Assembly: GCA_964614645.1 (NCBI GenBank) | Contig: CAZTMA010000002.1 | Coordinates: 1-64,000 of the forward strand | Source of the DNA: MWBF01 sp964614645 | GTDB taxonomy: Bacteria; Chloroflexota; Anaerolineae; CG2-30-64-16 | Length of the DNA: 64,000 nt | Reading direction: 5' to 3' | Shown: piece by piece, positions 36,464 to 46,425 of the stretch | How positions within the stretch are numbered: position 1 is the first letter of the stretch | Layout of the letters: the number at the start of each line of letters is the position of its first letter | Position numbers and translations under genes: made by a program | The notes under the pieces: model-generated | Database searches by the model: none | What the model was told of the DNA's origin: nothing | Seen by the model: only the letters and a program-made list of their open reading frames with translations

Positions 36464-36949
36464 CTAGCCGCCGTAATGCCACATGGTATCGTGCAGCGCC
36501 AGCGCCTGCGCGCCGGGCGCCTGGATGTCGCCGTCGAGGATGCGCGCGATGAAGATGCCGTGGTCGCCCTGTGTGCCGGCCTCTTCGACGACCTCGCACT
36601 CCAGCCAGGCGATCGCGGCGCCCAGCAGCGGCACGCCGCGCTCCGTCAGGTTGTACCGGTAACCGGCGATTTGTTCTGCGTTGCTCTGTGAGACCCGGAA
36701 GAAGGCCCGGGCGAAATCCGTCTGTTCCTGGCCGGCAACGTGCAGGCCGAACTGTTGCGCTGAGCGGACGGCGTCATAGATGGCCGTGCCCTTGCGCAGG
36801 CCTATCGCCACCAGCCTGGGCTCAAAGGAGGCCTGCATCACCCAACTGACCGTCGCGGCGCGCGGCCCATCCGGGCCCGCGCTGGTGACGACAAATAGTC
36901 CATAGTTGAACAGGCGGAGGATATTCCGGATCGTTTCGCCTTCAGCCAT
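36464..36949 (-). CDS. Flavin reductase-like FMN-binding protein (B)
   Basis: The 161-residue paralogue of the preceding protein: GLFVVTSAGPDGP, ATVSWVMQASFEPRLVAIGL and GDHGIFIARILDGD match the same places. The start at 36949 has ggggagag upstream; the open frame to 37090 has no family similarity. Only 40 bases separate the two genes. They diverge strongly outside the core, so they probably do different jobs or form a heteromer. Confidence 0.87.
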   Translation of the reverse strand: MAEGETIRNILRLFNYGLFVVTSAGPDGPRAATVSWVMQASFEPRLVAIGLRKGTAIYDAVRSAQQFGLHVAGQEQTDFARAFFRVSQSNAEQIAGYRYNLTERGVPLLGAAIAWLECEVVEEAGTQGDHGIFIARILDGDIQAPGAQALALHDTMWHYGG

Positions 36950-36990
36950 GACTCTCTCCCCTCTGACGGATGCTGCTCTGTGAGTGCATT

Positions 36991-38118
36991 CTACCACAAA
37001 CTGCGGTTTGCGCGGCCAGCTAACGCGTCTGTAATGGGCTCGCGCCAGGCCGGCTCGAGGTCGGCGCACGCGGCCAGGAGACCGTAGCACCCGACCAACA
37101 TCTGATCGCCGTAGGGCACGGCATTGTACACCGGCAGATCGGCGTCTGCTAGCAGGCCGCGACGCGGGCCCACGACGGCCGCGAACGTCAGGGGCAGGGG
37201 CGTATCATCGAGCACCAGTGCGCCGTGACCGTGGTCAGCAAACACCGCGTCGTGATGCACCGTCCCATCGGCCAGCGCGGTCAGCCAGCGCACCAGCGAC
37301 GCGCGCGTCACCTCGCCGGTATGGTGCTCGAACAGGCGCAGGAAGCGGCCCTCGTGAAATTGGAAGGCCAGGGTGTGGAAGTTGCCGACGTTGACGATCA
37401 GCGGGTGCGGTTGGGCCGCAACCTGGGGATCGTGCCAGGCGCCCAGGATGGCTGCGGGCGCGGTGTCCATGACGACCGTCGTAATACCTGCCTGGCGGAG
37501 CGCGGTGCCGGCCAGCGCACGCAGCCGCGTCATGATCGGCGGGACGTCCTGGGCATAGGCCGCGAAGGTGCTCAGCCGGGCATCCCGCCGCAGGCGGTCG
37601 GCCAGGTAGTCCATGCGAAACTGCCGGTCGCTGACTTCCGGGGGCGCGGCCCCGTGGTCGAACACGGCCAGCGCCAGCGCGTCGGGACGCAGCGCCACGC
37701 CGAACGCGGCGAAGGCGCGCGCAACCGCGTGATAGTCGAAGTCGCGAAACTCGACGTGCGCGAACTCAGGCTGCTCGGCCAGGTCCCGCCCCTCTTCGTC
37801 CGCAATGATCTCGATGCCGAGCTGGTCGCGTACCTGGTCCAGGTCATCGTTGAAGGTCTTCGCGGCCTCCGGGGTGGCGAGCACGCGCAGCCCGGCGCGG
37901 CGGTGGTCTTCGACCGCCCAGGAGACGGGCCCGCCGCCCATCAGGACGCCGGTAATCACCAGCGGCCGGCCCGCTGCCGTCGCCGCCCGCACCTCCTGGC
38001 CGATGAGCAGGGTCGGCGACGGCATCACCAGCTTGAGGCTGTTCTCGATGGCCCGGTCGCTGTCGAAGAGCAGGATGTCTTGCGTGCCCGTGCCGACGTC
38101 AACGGTCAGGATTTGCAT
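36991..38118 (-). CDS. DUF1786 protein, ASKHA-like N-terminal motif
   Basis: The 375-residue protein starts with ILTVDVGTGTQDILLFD, a nucleotide-binding-like motif of the actin/hexokinase type, and has TGVLMGGGPVSWAVEDH and VNVGNFHTLAFQFHEG in order. These match the DUF1786 family, whose members are often annotated as relatives of pyruvate formate-lyase activating proteins without proof. The start at 38118 fits the family; the open frame to 38298 is a shadow. Its first 20 bases overlap the 3' end of lipA, so it is coupled to the lipoate genes. A role in handling a cofactor or acyl carrier is possible but unproven. Confidence 0.75.
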   Translation of the reverse strand: MQILTVDVGTGTQDILLFDSDRAIENSLKLVMPSPTLLIGQEVRAATAAGRPLVITGVLMGGGPVSWAVEDHRRAGLRVLATPEAAKTFNDDLDQVRDQLGIEIIADEEGRDLAEQPEFAHVEFRDFDYHAVARAFAAFGVALRPDALALAVFDHGAAPPEVSDRQFRMDYLADRLRRDARLSTFAAYAQDVPPIMTRLRALAGTALRQAGITTVVMDTAPAAILGAWHDPQVAAQPHPLIVNVGNFHTLAFQFHEGRFLRLFEHHTGEVTRASLVRWLTALADGTVHHDAVFADHGHGALVLDDTPLPLTFAAVVGPRRGLLADADLPVYNAVPYGDQMLVGCYGLLAACADLEPAWREPITDALAGRANRSLW

Positions 38119-39085
38119 GGGGCTGCCCAAGGATCCGCGCCTGGCCGTCGGCATGGTATGAAGAGCGGACCAGCGGCCCCGACTCGACCCACTTGAACCC
38201 GCGGCGCTCCCCTTCTTCGCGCAGCCGGACGAACTCATCCGGGTGATAGTAGCGTTCGATGGGCAGGTGGAGCTTCGTCGGCTGGAGATACTGGCCAATG
38301 GTGAGGATGTCCACGTCCACGGTGCGCAGCTCGTCCATGACTTCCAGCAGCTCGTCCAAAGTCTCCCCCAGGCCGACCATCACGCCCGACTTGGTCAGCC
38401 CCGCGGGGTACATCTCCTTCGCCATGCGAAGCACGGCCAGGCTGCGCGCGGGGCTGGCCTGGGGCCGCACCCACCGCGAGAGCCGCGGGACAGTCTCGGT
38501 GTTGTGGTTCAGGATTTCCGGCTGAGCGTCCATCACGAGCTGGAGCGCGGCCGGGTCCGCCTTGAAGTCTGGGATGAGGACCTCGATGGTGCAGCCGGGC
38601 TGTGCCGCGCGAATCTCGCGGATGGCATTGGCGAAGATGTGTGCGCCGCCGTCGGGCTGGTCATCGCGGTCCACGCTCGTGAGCACGACATGGCGGAGGC
38701 TCATCAGGCGCACGGACTCCGCGATGCGCCGCGGCTCGTCTTCGTCGAGCGGCTCGGGCTTGCCCGACTTGACGTTGCAGAACTTGCACGCGCGCGTGCA
38801 GATGTCGCCCATCAGGAGGAAGGTCGCCGTCCCGCGGCCCCAGCACTCGCCCAGGTTCGGGCACATGGCCTCTTCGCAGACGGTGTGGAGCGTTTGCCCG
38901 CGCATCAGGCTCTTGACCTGCCAGTAGTTCTCGTTCTGGTTAAGCTTGACGCGCAGCCAATCGGGCTTGCGGCCCACGGTCAGCCCGGACTCGGCAGGCA
39001 CCGGCTCCTTTAGCCGGGTATTCTTCGGCTCGCGCGCCGGCCGCGGCTCCAACGGGATCGGGTCGATCGTGACATTTTTTTGCAT
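38099..39085 (-). CDS. lipA: Lipoyl synthase
   Basis: Radical SAM enzyme that inserts two sulfur atoms into the octanoyl chain bound to lipoyl domains. The 328-residue protein has both clusters: auxiliary cluster Cys70, Cys75, Cys81 (CEEAMCPNLGEC) and radical SAM cluster Cys96, Cys100, Cys103 (CTRACKFC), plus the C-terminal RSSYHA serine that ligates the auxiliary cluster. It lies 8 bases after lpd, which uses the lipoyl product. LipB or an LplA ligase is not in the window. Confidence 0.97.
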   Translation of the reverse strand: MQKNVTIDPIPLEPRPAREPKNTRLKEPVPAESGLTVGRKPDWLRVKLNQNENYWQVKSLMRGQTLHTVCEEAMCPNLGECWGRGTATFLLMGDICTRACKFCNVKSGKPEPLDEDEPRRIAESVRLMSLRHVVLTSVDRDDQPDGGAHIFANAIREIRAAQPGCTIEVLIPDFKADPAALQLVMDAQPEILNHNTETVPRLSRWVRPQASPARSLAVLRMAKEMYPAGLTKSGVMVGLGETLDELLEVMDELRTVDVDILTIGQYLQPTKLHLPIERYYHPDEFVRLREEGERRGFKWVESGPLVRSSYHADGQARILGQPHANPDR

Positions 39086-39093
39086 GTTACAAC

Positions 39094-40536
39094 CTAAATG
39101 TGTATCGCCTGGCCCTCGACCGCGTGAGCGGCTTCCATCAGCACTTCCGACAGGGTCGGGTGGGCGTGGACGGTGCGGGCGATCTCCTCGGTGGTCAGCT
39201 CCCAGGTATGCGCCAGCGCCAGCTCAGGCAGCAGCTCGGTGACTTCCGGGCCGACCAGGTGGGCGCCAAGGATCTCGCCGTACTTCGCGTCCGCGATAAT
39301 CTTGACGAAGCCCTCGCGCTCGTTCAGCCCCAGCGCCTTGCCGTTCGCGATGAAGGGGAACTTGCCGACCTTGATCTCGTAGCCCTTTTCCTTCGCCTGC
39401 GCCTCAGTGTAGCCGATGGAGGCCACCTGTGGCTTGCAGTAGGTGCAGCGCGGCATGAAGGTGTAGTCCGCATCGCGGAGGGGCCGGGTCTCGTGACCGG
39501 CGATGTGCTCTGCGGCGACCATGCCCTGCGCGCTCGCCACGTGGGCCAGCAGCAGCTTGCCGCTGACATCACCGATCGCGTACACGCCCTTGACGTTGGT
39601 GCGCATGTACTCGTCGATCACGATGAACCCGCGCTTGTCGGTCTGCACGCCCGCGGCTTCCAGCCCGATGTTCTGGCTGTTCGGCGCCACACCGACGGCC
39701 ACCAGCACCATGTCGGCCTCGATGGTTTGCTCTTCGTTGCTGCCCTGATCCTTGACGCGCACCTTTACGCCGGTGTCCGTGGTCTCCACCCCTTCGGTGC
39801 GCGTATTGACGAGCGTTTTGATGCCCTGGCGTTTGAACGCGCGCGCGACTTCGGTCGCGGTCTCGTCATCTTCGAGCGGCAGCACGTGGGGCAGCATTTC
39901 GATGACCGTCACCTCTGCGCCGTAGCTGCGGAAGACATAGGCGAACTCCATGCCGATGGCGCCGGCGCCGACCACCACCAGCCGCTTGGGCGCTTCGGTG
40001 AGCCCCAAGGCCTCGCGATAGGTGATGATGCGCTTGCCGTCCACCTGCATGCCGGGCAGCGAACGCGGGTGATGCCCGGTCGCGATGATGATGTTCTTGC
40101 TGTCGAGCGTGCCGTCGAACTTCTGGCCGTTGACCGCGGTGGCGTCCGGCGCCGCCTTGACCTCGACCTGGGTGGCCGACTTGAGGGTCGCCGTGCCCTG
40201 GTAAACGTCGATCTTGTTCTTGCGCATGAGCGACTGGATGCCTTTGACCAGGCGTTCGCTGACCTGCCGGCTGCGCTTGTGTGCGACGCTGTAGTCCATC
40301 TTGAGGTTATCGAAGCTGAACCCCAGGTCCTTGCCCTCACCCGTCAGAATGTTGGCGACTTCTGCGTTGTGGATGAGCGATTTGGTCGGGATGCAGCCGA
40401 TGTTGAGGCACACGCCACCCATGAACTCGCGCTCGACCAGCGCCACCTTCAGGCCCAACTGGGCCGCGCGGATCGCCGCCACATAGCCGCCGGGTCCGCC
40501 GCCGATGACGGTCACATCATAAGCCGGATTTGCCAC
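39094..40536 (-). CDS. lpdA: Dihydrolipoyl dehydrogenase (E3)
   Basis: FAD enzyme that reoxidises dihydrolipoyl groups of 2-oxoacid dehydrogenase or glycine cleavage complexes with NAD+. The 480-residue protein has the FAD fingerprint GGGPGG, the redox pair Cys43/Cys48 in GGVCLNIGCIPTKSL, the NAD fingerprint GAGAIGMEFAY, the second FAD motif YAIGDVSG and the C-terminal catalytic HAHPTLSE. GTG start with gggagg six bases upstream. A candidate promoter lies at 40616-40644. It heads the lpd-lipA-DUF1786 group. Confidence 0.96.
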   Translation of the reverse strand: MANPAYDVTVIGGGPGGYVAAIRAAQLGLKVALVEREFMGGVCLNIGCIPTKSLIHNAEVANILTGEGKDLGFSFDNLKMDYSVAHKRSRQVSERLVKGIQSLMRKNKIDVYQGTATLKSATQVEVKAAPDATAVNGQKFDGTLDSKNIIIATGHHPRSLPGMQVDGKRIITYREALGLTEAPKRLVVVGAGAIGMEFAYVFRSYGAEVTVIEMLPHVLPLEDDETATEVARAFKRQGIKTLVNTRTEGVETTDTGVKVRVKDQGSNEEQTIEADMVLVAVGVAPNSQNIGLEAAGVQTDKRGFIVIDEYMRTNVKGVYAIGDVSGKLLLAHVASAQGMVAAEHIAGHETRPLRDADYTFMPRCTYCKPQVASIGYTEAQAKEKGYEIKVGKFPFIANGKALGLNEREGFVKIIADAKYGEILGAHLVGPEVTELLPELALAHTWELTTEEIARTVHAHPTLSEVLMEAAHAVEGQAIHI

Positions 40537-40565
40537 TGAGTCCTCCCTTTGACGCTACAGCGCCC

Positions 40566-40583
40566 GCCCGTGCAGCCACGGGC
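40566..40583 (-). promoter_or_regulatory. Short hairpin in the lpd leader
   Basis: A 7-base perfect stem (gcccgtg / cacgggc) with a 4-base loop lies about 30 bases upstream of the lpd start. It may affect mRNA stability; no riboswitch pattern is seen. Confidence 0.3.
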
Positions 40584-40615
40584 GCAGCGCAAAGATAAAG
40601 CGATGCCAGACCTAC

Positions 40616-40644
40616 AGTCTACCAGTTTTGCCAGATAGTCACAA
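40616..40644 (-). promoter_or_regulatory. Candidate promoter of the lpd-lipA group
   Basis: On the minus strand TTGTGA (40639-40644) and TAGACT (40616-40621) are exactly 17 bases apart. Each matches four of six consensus positions. Confidence 0.4.
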
Positions 40645-40684
40645 ACTGTGTGTCCAGACCCTTGTCGCCATCAGCATAACGTAA

Positions 40685-40719
40685 AGAGCGCAAGGTGTCT
40701 GTAAGACCCTTTGCGCTCT
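40685..40719 (-). terminator. Terminator after the HdrD-like gene
   Basis: Two 16-base arms (40685-40700, 40704-40719) pair with two mismatches around a 3-base loop. The hairpin follows the stop of the minus-strand Fe-S protein gene and precedes the lpd promoter. Confidence 0.6.
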
Positions 40720-40747
40720 GGTAGGATTTGGCGGTTGCGCAGGTGTA

Positions 40748-42865
40748 TCAGTCGATTGCGTCCGGCGGGGCCGGCTCTACGAGGGCCTCCGCGACGATCT
40801 CGGCGACGTCGCGGATGACCAGGCTCTCTGCGTCCAGCGCGCCGCGCGCATCTTCCAGCATGATCAGGCAGAAGGGACACGCCACCGCGGCCTGCGACGC
40901 GCCGGTGGCCTGGATGTGGGCCAGCCGGTTGCGGTTCACCCGCACGTCGCCCTCCTCTTCCAGCCAGACGCGCGCGCCGCCCCCGCCGCAGCACATCGCC
41001 TTGTCGCGCGAGCGGGCCATCTCGACCAACTGCATCCCGCCGGCCGCTACGAGCGCGCGCGGGGCCTCGTATTCGTCGTTGTAGCGGCCGAGGTAGCAGG
41101 GGTCATGGAAGGTGATGCGCTGACCCCGGTCATGATCCGGCTGCACGCGGATGTTCTGCTCGGCCAGCAGCGCCTCGATGTACTGCGTGTGGTGCATGAC
41201 CTGGAAGTTGCCGCCGAACTGCCCGTACTCGTTGAGCAGCGTGTTGTAGCAGTGCGGGCACTGCGTGAGGATGACCTTGAACTTGTACTGCTTGAGCGTC
41301 TCGATGTTGGCCTGGGCCAACTGCTGGAAGAGGTACTCGTTGCCCGCGCGCCGGGCCGTGTCGCCGGTGCAGGTCTCTTCTTCGCCCAGGATGGCGTAGT
41401 TGACGCCCGCAGCGTGCAGGATCTGCGCCAGCGCCCGCGTCACCTTCTGGTTGCGCGGGTCGTAAGCGCCTGCGCAGCCGACCCACCACAGGACATCCGC
41501 CTCGCCCACGTTGGCCATGACCGGCACCTCGAAGTTGAGGGCCTGCGTCCATGCGGTCCGCTTGCGGCGGGATTGCTTCCAGGGGTTTCCTGAACGCTCG
41601 ATGTTCGTCAGGGTGGTCGCCAGGCTCGACGGGATGTCGCCCTCCATCAGCGCGAGGTAGCGGCGCATATCCACGATGGCGTCCACATGCTCGATGAGCA
41701 CGGGGCACTCGGACACGCAGTTGTAGCAGGTCGTGCAAGCCCACAAGGTCTCCGGCTTGATGATGTCGCCGACCATCGCCATGCCGTTGGCGCGGCCATT
41801 GTCGGGGGACGCAGCTTGCGTCTTCTGTGTCTCTTGCGCCTCTTGCGTCGCCGCCGGGTTGTTGCCCTGGGCGCTGGCCGAGAGCTGCGGCGCGCGCGCC
41901 GTCATATAGTGCTGCAGGTCGAGGATGAGGTACTTGGGGTTGAGCGGCTGCTGCGCCTCGTAGGCCGGGCAGACGACCTGGCAGCGGCCACAATCGGTGC
42001 AGGCGTCGAGGTTGGCAAGCTGCGGCCAGGGGAAATCGGTCAGGCGGCTGGCGCCCAGGCGATCGGCCTGCTCCAGGTTGGGAATCGGCTTCAGCGCGCC
42101 CTTGTTGCGGAAGGGTGCCACGAAGATGTTGAACGGGGAGGTGAAGATGTGGGCCATGTTGGTCCACGGGATGAGCGCGAAGAAGCCGGCCACCGCGATG
42201 AAGTGGATCGTCCAGAGGCCCTGGTGCGCGACGCGCAGGCCGGGCTCCGAGCCGCCGCGGAACAGGAAGCTGATGGGGTAGCCGATGACCGAGAACGGCG
42301 CCCAGGCGGGCTGCTGGATGGCGAGCCGCAGCGCCTCAACGACCAGGCCGCTGAGCAGGATGAAGGCGAGCAGCGGCAGCGTTGTGTTGAACCGCCAGTC
42401 GATGTTGAGGCGCGGTGCGCGCTGGATGTACCGGCGATAAGCCGCCATGCCGAGACCGACGAGACCGAACAGCGCGGCCAGGTCCAGCACGACCTTGTAG
42501 AACAGGTAGAAGCCGCCCTTGAGCAGCTTGGCATCGAATAACAGCTCGAAGACATCCGCGTCGAGCGAGGCGAGGACCGTGCCGATGAAGAGCAGCACCA
42601 TGGCCCAGAAGATGCCGAGGTGCATGGCGGCGGGGTAGCGCTGGCGGAGGATGCGAAGCTGCGCGACGGCATAGGTGAAGACGCGGCCCAGGCGGGCGAG
42701 CGGGCGGTCAAACGCAACTTGCGGTTGGCCGCTGCGCCAGAGCCGGTAGCGCCGGAGCAGGCCCCATCCCATGACCAGCACGGAGAGGCCGATGGTGACG
42801 AACATGAACACCCGGAGGGGGATGCCGATGTTGTAGTAGCCGAAGCGCCAGGGGATGTTCTCCAT
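40748..42865 (-). CDS. Membrane Fe-S oxidoreductase, HdrD/GlpC-like with N-terminal cytochrome-b-like domain
   Basis: Probably passes electrons between a soluble carrier and the quinone pool. The 705-residue protein has about six membrane helices (residues about 15-260) resembling NarI/DsrM-type subunits, two [4Fe-4S] motifs (CTDCGRCQVVCP and CTTCYNCVSECP), and two CCG domains (WWVGCAGAYD...CPHCYN; DPCYLGRYND...CCGGGGARVW...CPFC) that in HdrB/HdrD bind a non-cubane cluster. A low-complexity Gln/Ala/Thr stretch lies between the two ferredoxin motifs. It sits beside Mrp, an FAD oxidoreductase and DUF1858 genes in a redox cluster. The electron donor is unknown. Confidence 0.88.
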   Translation of the reverse strand: MENIPWRFGYYNIGIPLRVFMFVTIGLSVLVMGWGLLRRYRLWRSGQPQVAFDRPLARLGRVFTYAVAQLRILRQRYPAAMHLGIFWAMVLLFIGTVLASLDADVFELLFDAKLLKGGFYLFYKVVLDLAALFGLVGLGMAAYRRYIQRAPRLNIDWRFNTTLPLLAFILLSGLVVEALRLAIQQPAWAPFSVIGYPISFLFRGGSEPGLRVAHQGLWTIHFIAVAGFFALIPWTNMAHIFTSPFNIFVAPFRNKGALKPIPNLEQADRLGASRLTDFPWPQLANLDACTDCGRCQVVCPAYEAQQPLNPKYLILDLQHYMTARAPQLSASAQGNNPAATQEAQETQKTQAASPDNGRANGMAMVGDIIKPETLWACTTCYNCVSECPVLIEHVDAIVDMRRYLALMEGDIPSSLATTLTNIERSGNPWKQSRRKRTAWTQALNFEVPVMANVGEADVLWWVGCAGAYDPRNQKVTRALAQILHAAGVNYAILGEEETCTGDTARRAGNEYLFQQLAQANIETLKQYKFKVILTQCPHCYNTLLNEYGQFGGNFQVMHHTQYIEALLAEQNIRVQPDHDRGQRITFHDPCYLGRYNDEYEAPRALVAAGGMQLVEMARSRDKAMCCGGGGARVWLEEEGDVRVNRNRLAHIQATGASQAAVACPFCLIMLEDARGALDAESLVIRDVAEIVAEALVEPAPPDAID

Positions 42866-42901
42866 GTGACTCCGCTCCTTCGCGAGCCAGTATGGCGGTT
42901 T

Positions 42902-42967
42902 GCCTCACCCCCCGACCCCCTCTCCTGAGAACGTTCGTTCTCAGGAGAGGGGGCCGGGGGGTGAGGC
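42902..42967. repeat. 31-bp near-perfect inverted repeat
   Basis: The arms at 42902-42932 and 42937-42967 pair with one mismatch around a 4-base loop. It is one of the longest stems in the window and is very GC-rich (cctcacccccc...). It lies between two same-strand genes, after mrp and before the HdrD-like gene, and may act as a terminator or mRNA stabiliser. Similar ccctcaccc / gggtgaggg elements are common dispersed repeats in many bacteria. Confidence 0.85.
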
Positions 42968-42982
42968 CAATCTCTGCGGAAC

Positions 42983-44080
42983 CTACATCTCCAGCTTGAT
43001 CGGCGTGCGGGGCGCGGCGGGCCGTTGCGCGTTGAGCACGCTCACCTGCGCGGCCACGCGCTGCGCGATGTCGCGGAAGACGACAGCCTGTTCGGTGTCC
43101 GGGCAGCAGGCGACGACCGGCTCACCCTGATCGCCGCTCTCGCGGACGATGGACGCCAGCTGCACGCGACCCAGGAACGGTACGCCGAGCTTCTTCGCCG
43201 CGGTCTCGCCGCCGCCGACGCCGAAGACATCGCCGGCCATGTTCTCGATGATGCCCATGATGGGCACTTCCAGCCGGTTGAACGCGGTGATGCCGCGCAT
43301 CGCGTCGGCCAGCGCCACGGCCTGCGGGGTCGTGACAATCACGCCGCCCGTCAGCGGCACGGGCTGAGCGAGGCTCATCTGCGCGGCGCCCGTGCCCGGC
43401 GGCAGGTCCACGATGAGGTAGTCCAACTGGCGGTCGTCCGGGTTGGCGGCCTGCGGGTCACCCCAGGCGACGTCGGTGAGCAATTGCTGGATGGCCTTGT
43501 GGAGCATCGGCCCGCGCCAGACGAGCGCCTCGCCGTCGGGCACGAGGAAGCCGATCGACATCACCTGGATGCCGTGGGCCTCCGCAGGGACCATCTTCTC
43601 GTTCTCCACGCCGGGCATGTTGGTGACGCCCATGACGATCGGCACGTTGGGGCCATAGATGTCCGCGTCGAGGATGCCGACGCGCGCGCCCATCTGCCCG
43701 AGGGCGACGGCCAGGTTCGCAGCGACGGTGGTCTTGCCGACCCCGCCCTTGCCGCTGGCGACCGCGATGATGTTCTTGATCGGCACGTCGAGCTTGGCGC
43801 CGATGCGATTGTCGGCGCGCACCTGCGCGTCGAACTTGACGCTGACCCGCTGGACGCCGGGCAGCTTGGCGACTGCGGCCTGCGCTTCGCTCTCAATCTG
43901 GCTGCGCAGCGGGCACGCGGGGGTCGTCAGTGTGATCGTGAAACTCACGTCGCCGTCGTGGATCTCGATGTCCTTGACCATGTTCAGGGTCACGAGGTCC
44001 TTGTGTAGCTCCGGCTCCTGGACAGTCTTCAGGGCGCCGAGCACCATGTCCTTGGTAACAGTCTTGGGTTTGCCAAACAT
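42983..44080 (-). CDS. Mrp/ApbC-family Fe-S cluster carrier ATPase
   Basis: Cytosolic P-loop ATPase that delivers Fe-S clusters to apoproteins. The 365-residue protein has an N-terminal DUF59/MIP18 domain (about 8-85), the deviant Walker A SGKGGVGKTT at 109-118, and LDADIYGPN, MSIGFLVPDG, YLIVDLPPGTG and GIIENMAG. The C-terminal Cys-Cys pair VACCPDT is where one Cys of the family is expected. Start 44080 gives MFGKPKT; the frame to 44152 is a shadow. It lies with nuo and HdrD-like genes that need many clusters. Confidence 0.92.
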   Translation of the reverse strand: MFGKPKTVTKDMVLGALKTVQEPELHKDLVTLNMVKDIEIHDGDVSFTITLTTPACPLRSQIESEAQAAVAKLPGVQRVSVKFDAQVRADNRIGAKLDVPIKNIIAVASGKGGVGKTTVAANLAVALGQMGARVGILDADIYGPNVPIVMGVTNMPGVENEKMVPAEAHGIQVMSIGFLVPDGEALVWRGPMLHKAIQQLLTDVAWGDPQAANPDDRQLDYLIVDLPPGTGAAQMSLAQPVPLTGGVIVTTPQAVALADAMRGITAFNRLEVPIMGIIENMAGDVFGVGGGETAAKKLGVPFLGRVQLASIVRESGDQGEPVVACCPDTEQAVVFRDIAQRVAAQVSVLNAQRPAAPRTPIKLEM

Positions 44081-44102
44081 TAGTTTGTTGATGCTCCGTA
44101 TT

Positions 44103-45443
<1,341 letters not shown>

Positions 45444-45498
45444 GGCCGCGCGCCTTCTGGCGCGGCCCTGCCGCCCCACTTCGTACACCTGCCCATGC

Positions 45499-45855
45499 CT
45501 ACTCCTCGACCACTTCGACGGGTTCTTCTTCGACGACGGGTTCACCGGCCAGGTAGGCATCGATGTCGCGGCGGGCCTTGAGATAGAGCAAGACGAGGTC
45601 TTCGTCGGAGCCTTTGAACTGCATGACGGTCTGTGTGGCGCAGAGCTGGCAGCCGCGCATGTACTTGAAGCTGCCCTCATGGCACTTGACACAGCCGTTC
45701 AGCCTGACCATCATCAACGAGAACGCCAGGCTGTCGGGTTCAGTCTCTGCCAGTCTGGCAACGCGTGTGACCAGCGCCGCCCAGTCGGGTCCGCGCAGGT
45801 CACGGAGCGATGGAATGAGGCGCGGAGGAAATAGTAATTCGGCCTTAGGATACAT
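45499..45855 (-). CDS. Small Cys-rich protein with CxxCH and CxxC
   Basis: Unrecognised family. The 118-residue protein has no signal peptide or membrane helix. Residues about 54-75 hold NGCVKCHEGS and GCQLC, giving CxxCH plus CxxC ten residues apart, which looks like a four-Cys metal site. CxxCH is also the haem c motif, but without export it is unlikely to carry haem c. A helical N-terminus and an acidic C-terminal tail (EEEPVEVVEE) flank it. It lies between the DUF1858 and FAD oxidoreductase genes in the redox cluster, so a zinc or Fe-S role is plausible. Confidence 0.75.
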   Translation of the reverse strand: MYPKAELLFPPRLIPSLRDLRGPDWAALVTRVARLAETEPDSLAFSLMMVRLNGCVKCHEGSFKYMRGCQLCATQTVMQFKGSDEDLVLLYLKARRDIDAYLAGEPVVEEEPVEVVEE

Positions 45856-45869
45856 AACAACGTGCCTGT

Positions 45870-46337
45870 CTAGAAGTTAATTGCTACATTCGGCGCTTTG
45901 ACGCCGGTGGCGGGCCCGATTGAGCCGCCGCTATCGCCTGAAACCAGGCCATTGAGCGCGCCCATCAGGGCAGACTGGTCGATGCCGTAGGACTGGCAGG
46001 CGCCTTCGAGCGTATCGACATCGCTGACGGCGCAGTGCGAGCAGCCGCCCAGGTGAAAGCTGGCGAGCACCTCGCGCACCTTCGGGTGCACGTCCATGGC
46101 TTCAGCAATGGTCATGCCCGGGCTGAAGATGACCTCGCCCGACTGCCGGCGCAGGTTCAGTTTGACTTCGCCCAGTTTTTCATCCAGACGTTCATTGGCT
46201 TCGGCAAGCGTGCCACGCAACTCGTAGATGGAGCTGGTCGTCCGGTCCAGTCGTTCCTGGAGGCTGCTCACGCGGCGGAAGGCCAGGGCAGCGACGAGGA
46301 CGGCAACGAGGGCTACGATCAGCGCTAAGGTTGTCAT
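45870..46337 (-). CDS. Membrane-anchored DUF1858 protein
   Basis: The 155-residue protein has one N-terminal helix (LALIVALVAVLVAALAF), a coiled-coil stretch (about 25-65), then a DUF1858 domain (MTIAEAMDVHPKVREVLASF, GGCSHCAVSDVDTLEGAC). DUF1858 is often found with hybrid-cluster and redox proteins, and the conserved Cys residues may bind a metal or shuttle thiols. Start 46337 has aaggag nine bases upstream; the ATG at 46364 lacks a ribosome site. It lies between the UPF0173 hydrolase and the CxxCH protein. Confidence 0.82.
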   Translation of the reverse strand: MTTLALIVALVAVLVAALAFRRVSSLQERLDRTTSSIYELRGTLAEANERLDEKLGEVKLNLRRQSGEVIFSPGMTIAEAMDVHPKVREVLASFHLGGCSHCAVSDVDTLEGACQSYGIDQSALMGALNGLVSGDSGGSIGPATGVKAPNVAINF

Positions 46338-46425
46338 CGGTTGGTTCTCCTTATAGATGGGCATACTGCAAGCGTTGCGCTCGGCCTCTGCGGCTGGCAG
46401 GGTGAGCGCGGCGCCACGGCTTGCC

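Noticed and set aside
36991..38118. Naming the DUF1786 gene as a pyruvate formate-lyase activating enzyme
   Set aside because: It has no CxxxCxxC radical SAM motif; only a database label from memory suggests this role.
45499..45855. Haem c-binding protein based on CxxCH
   Set aside because: There is no signal peptide, and a second CxxC nearby suggests a four-Cys metal site.
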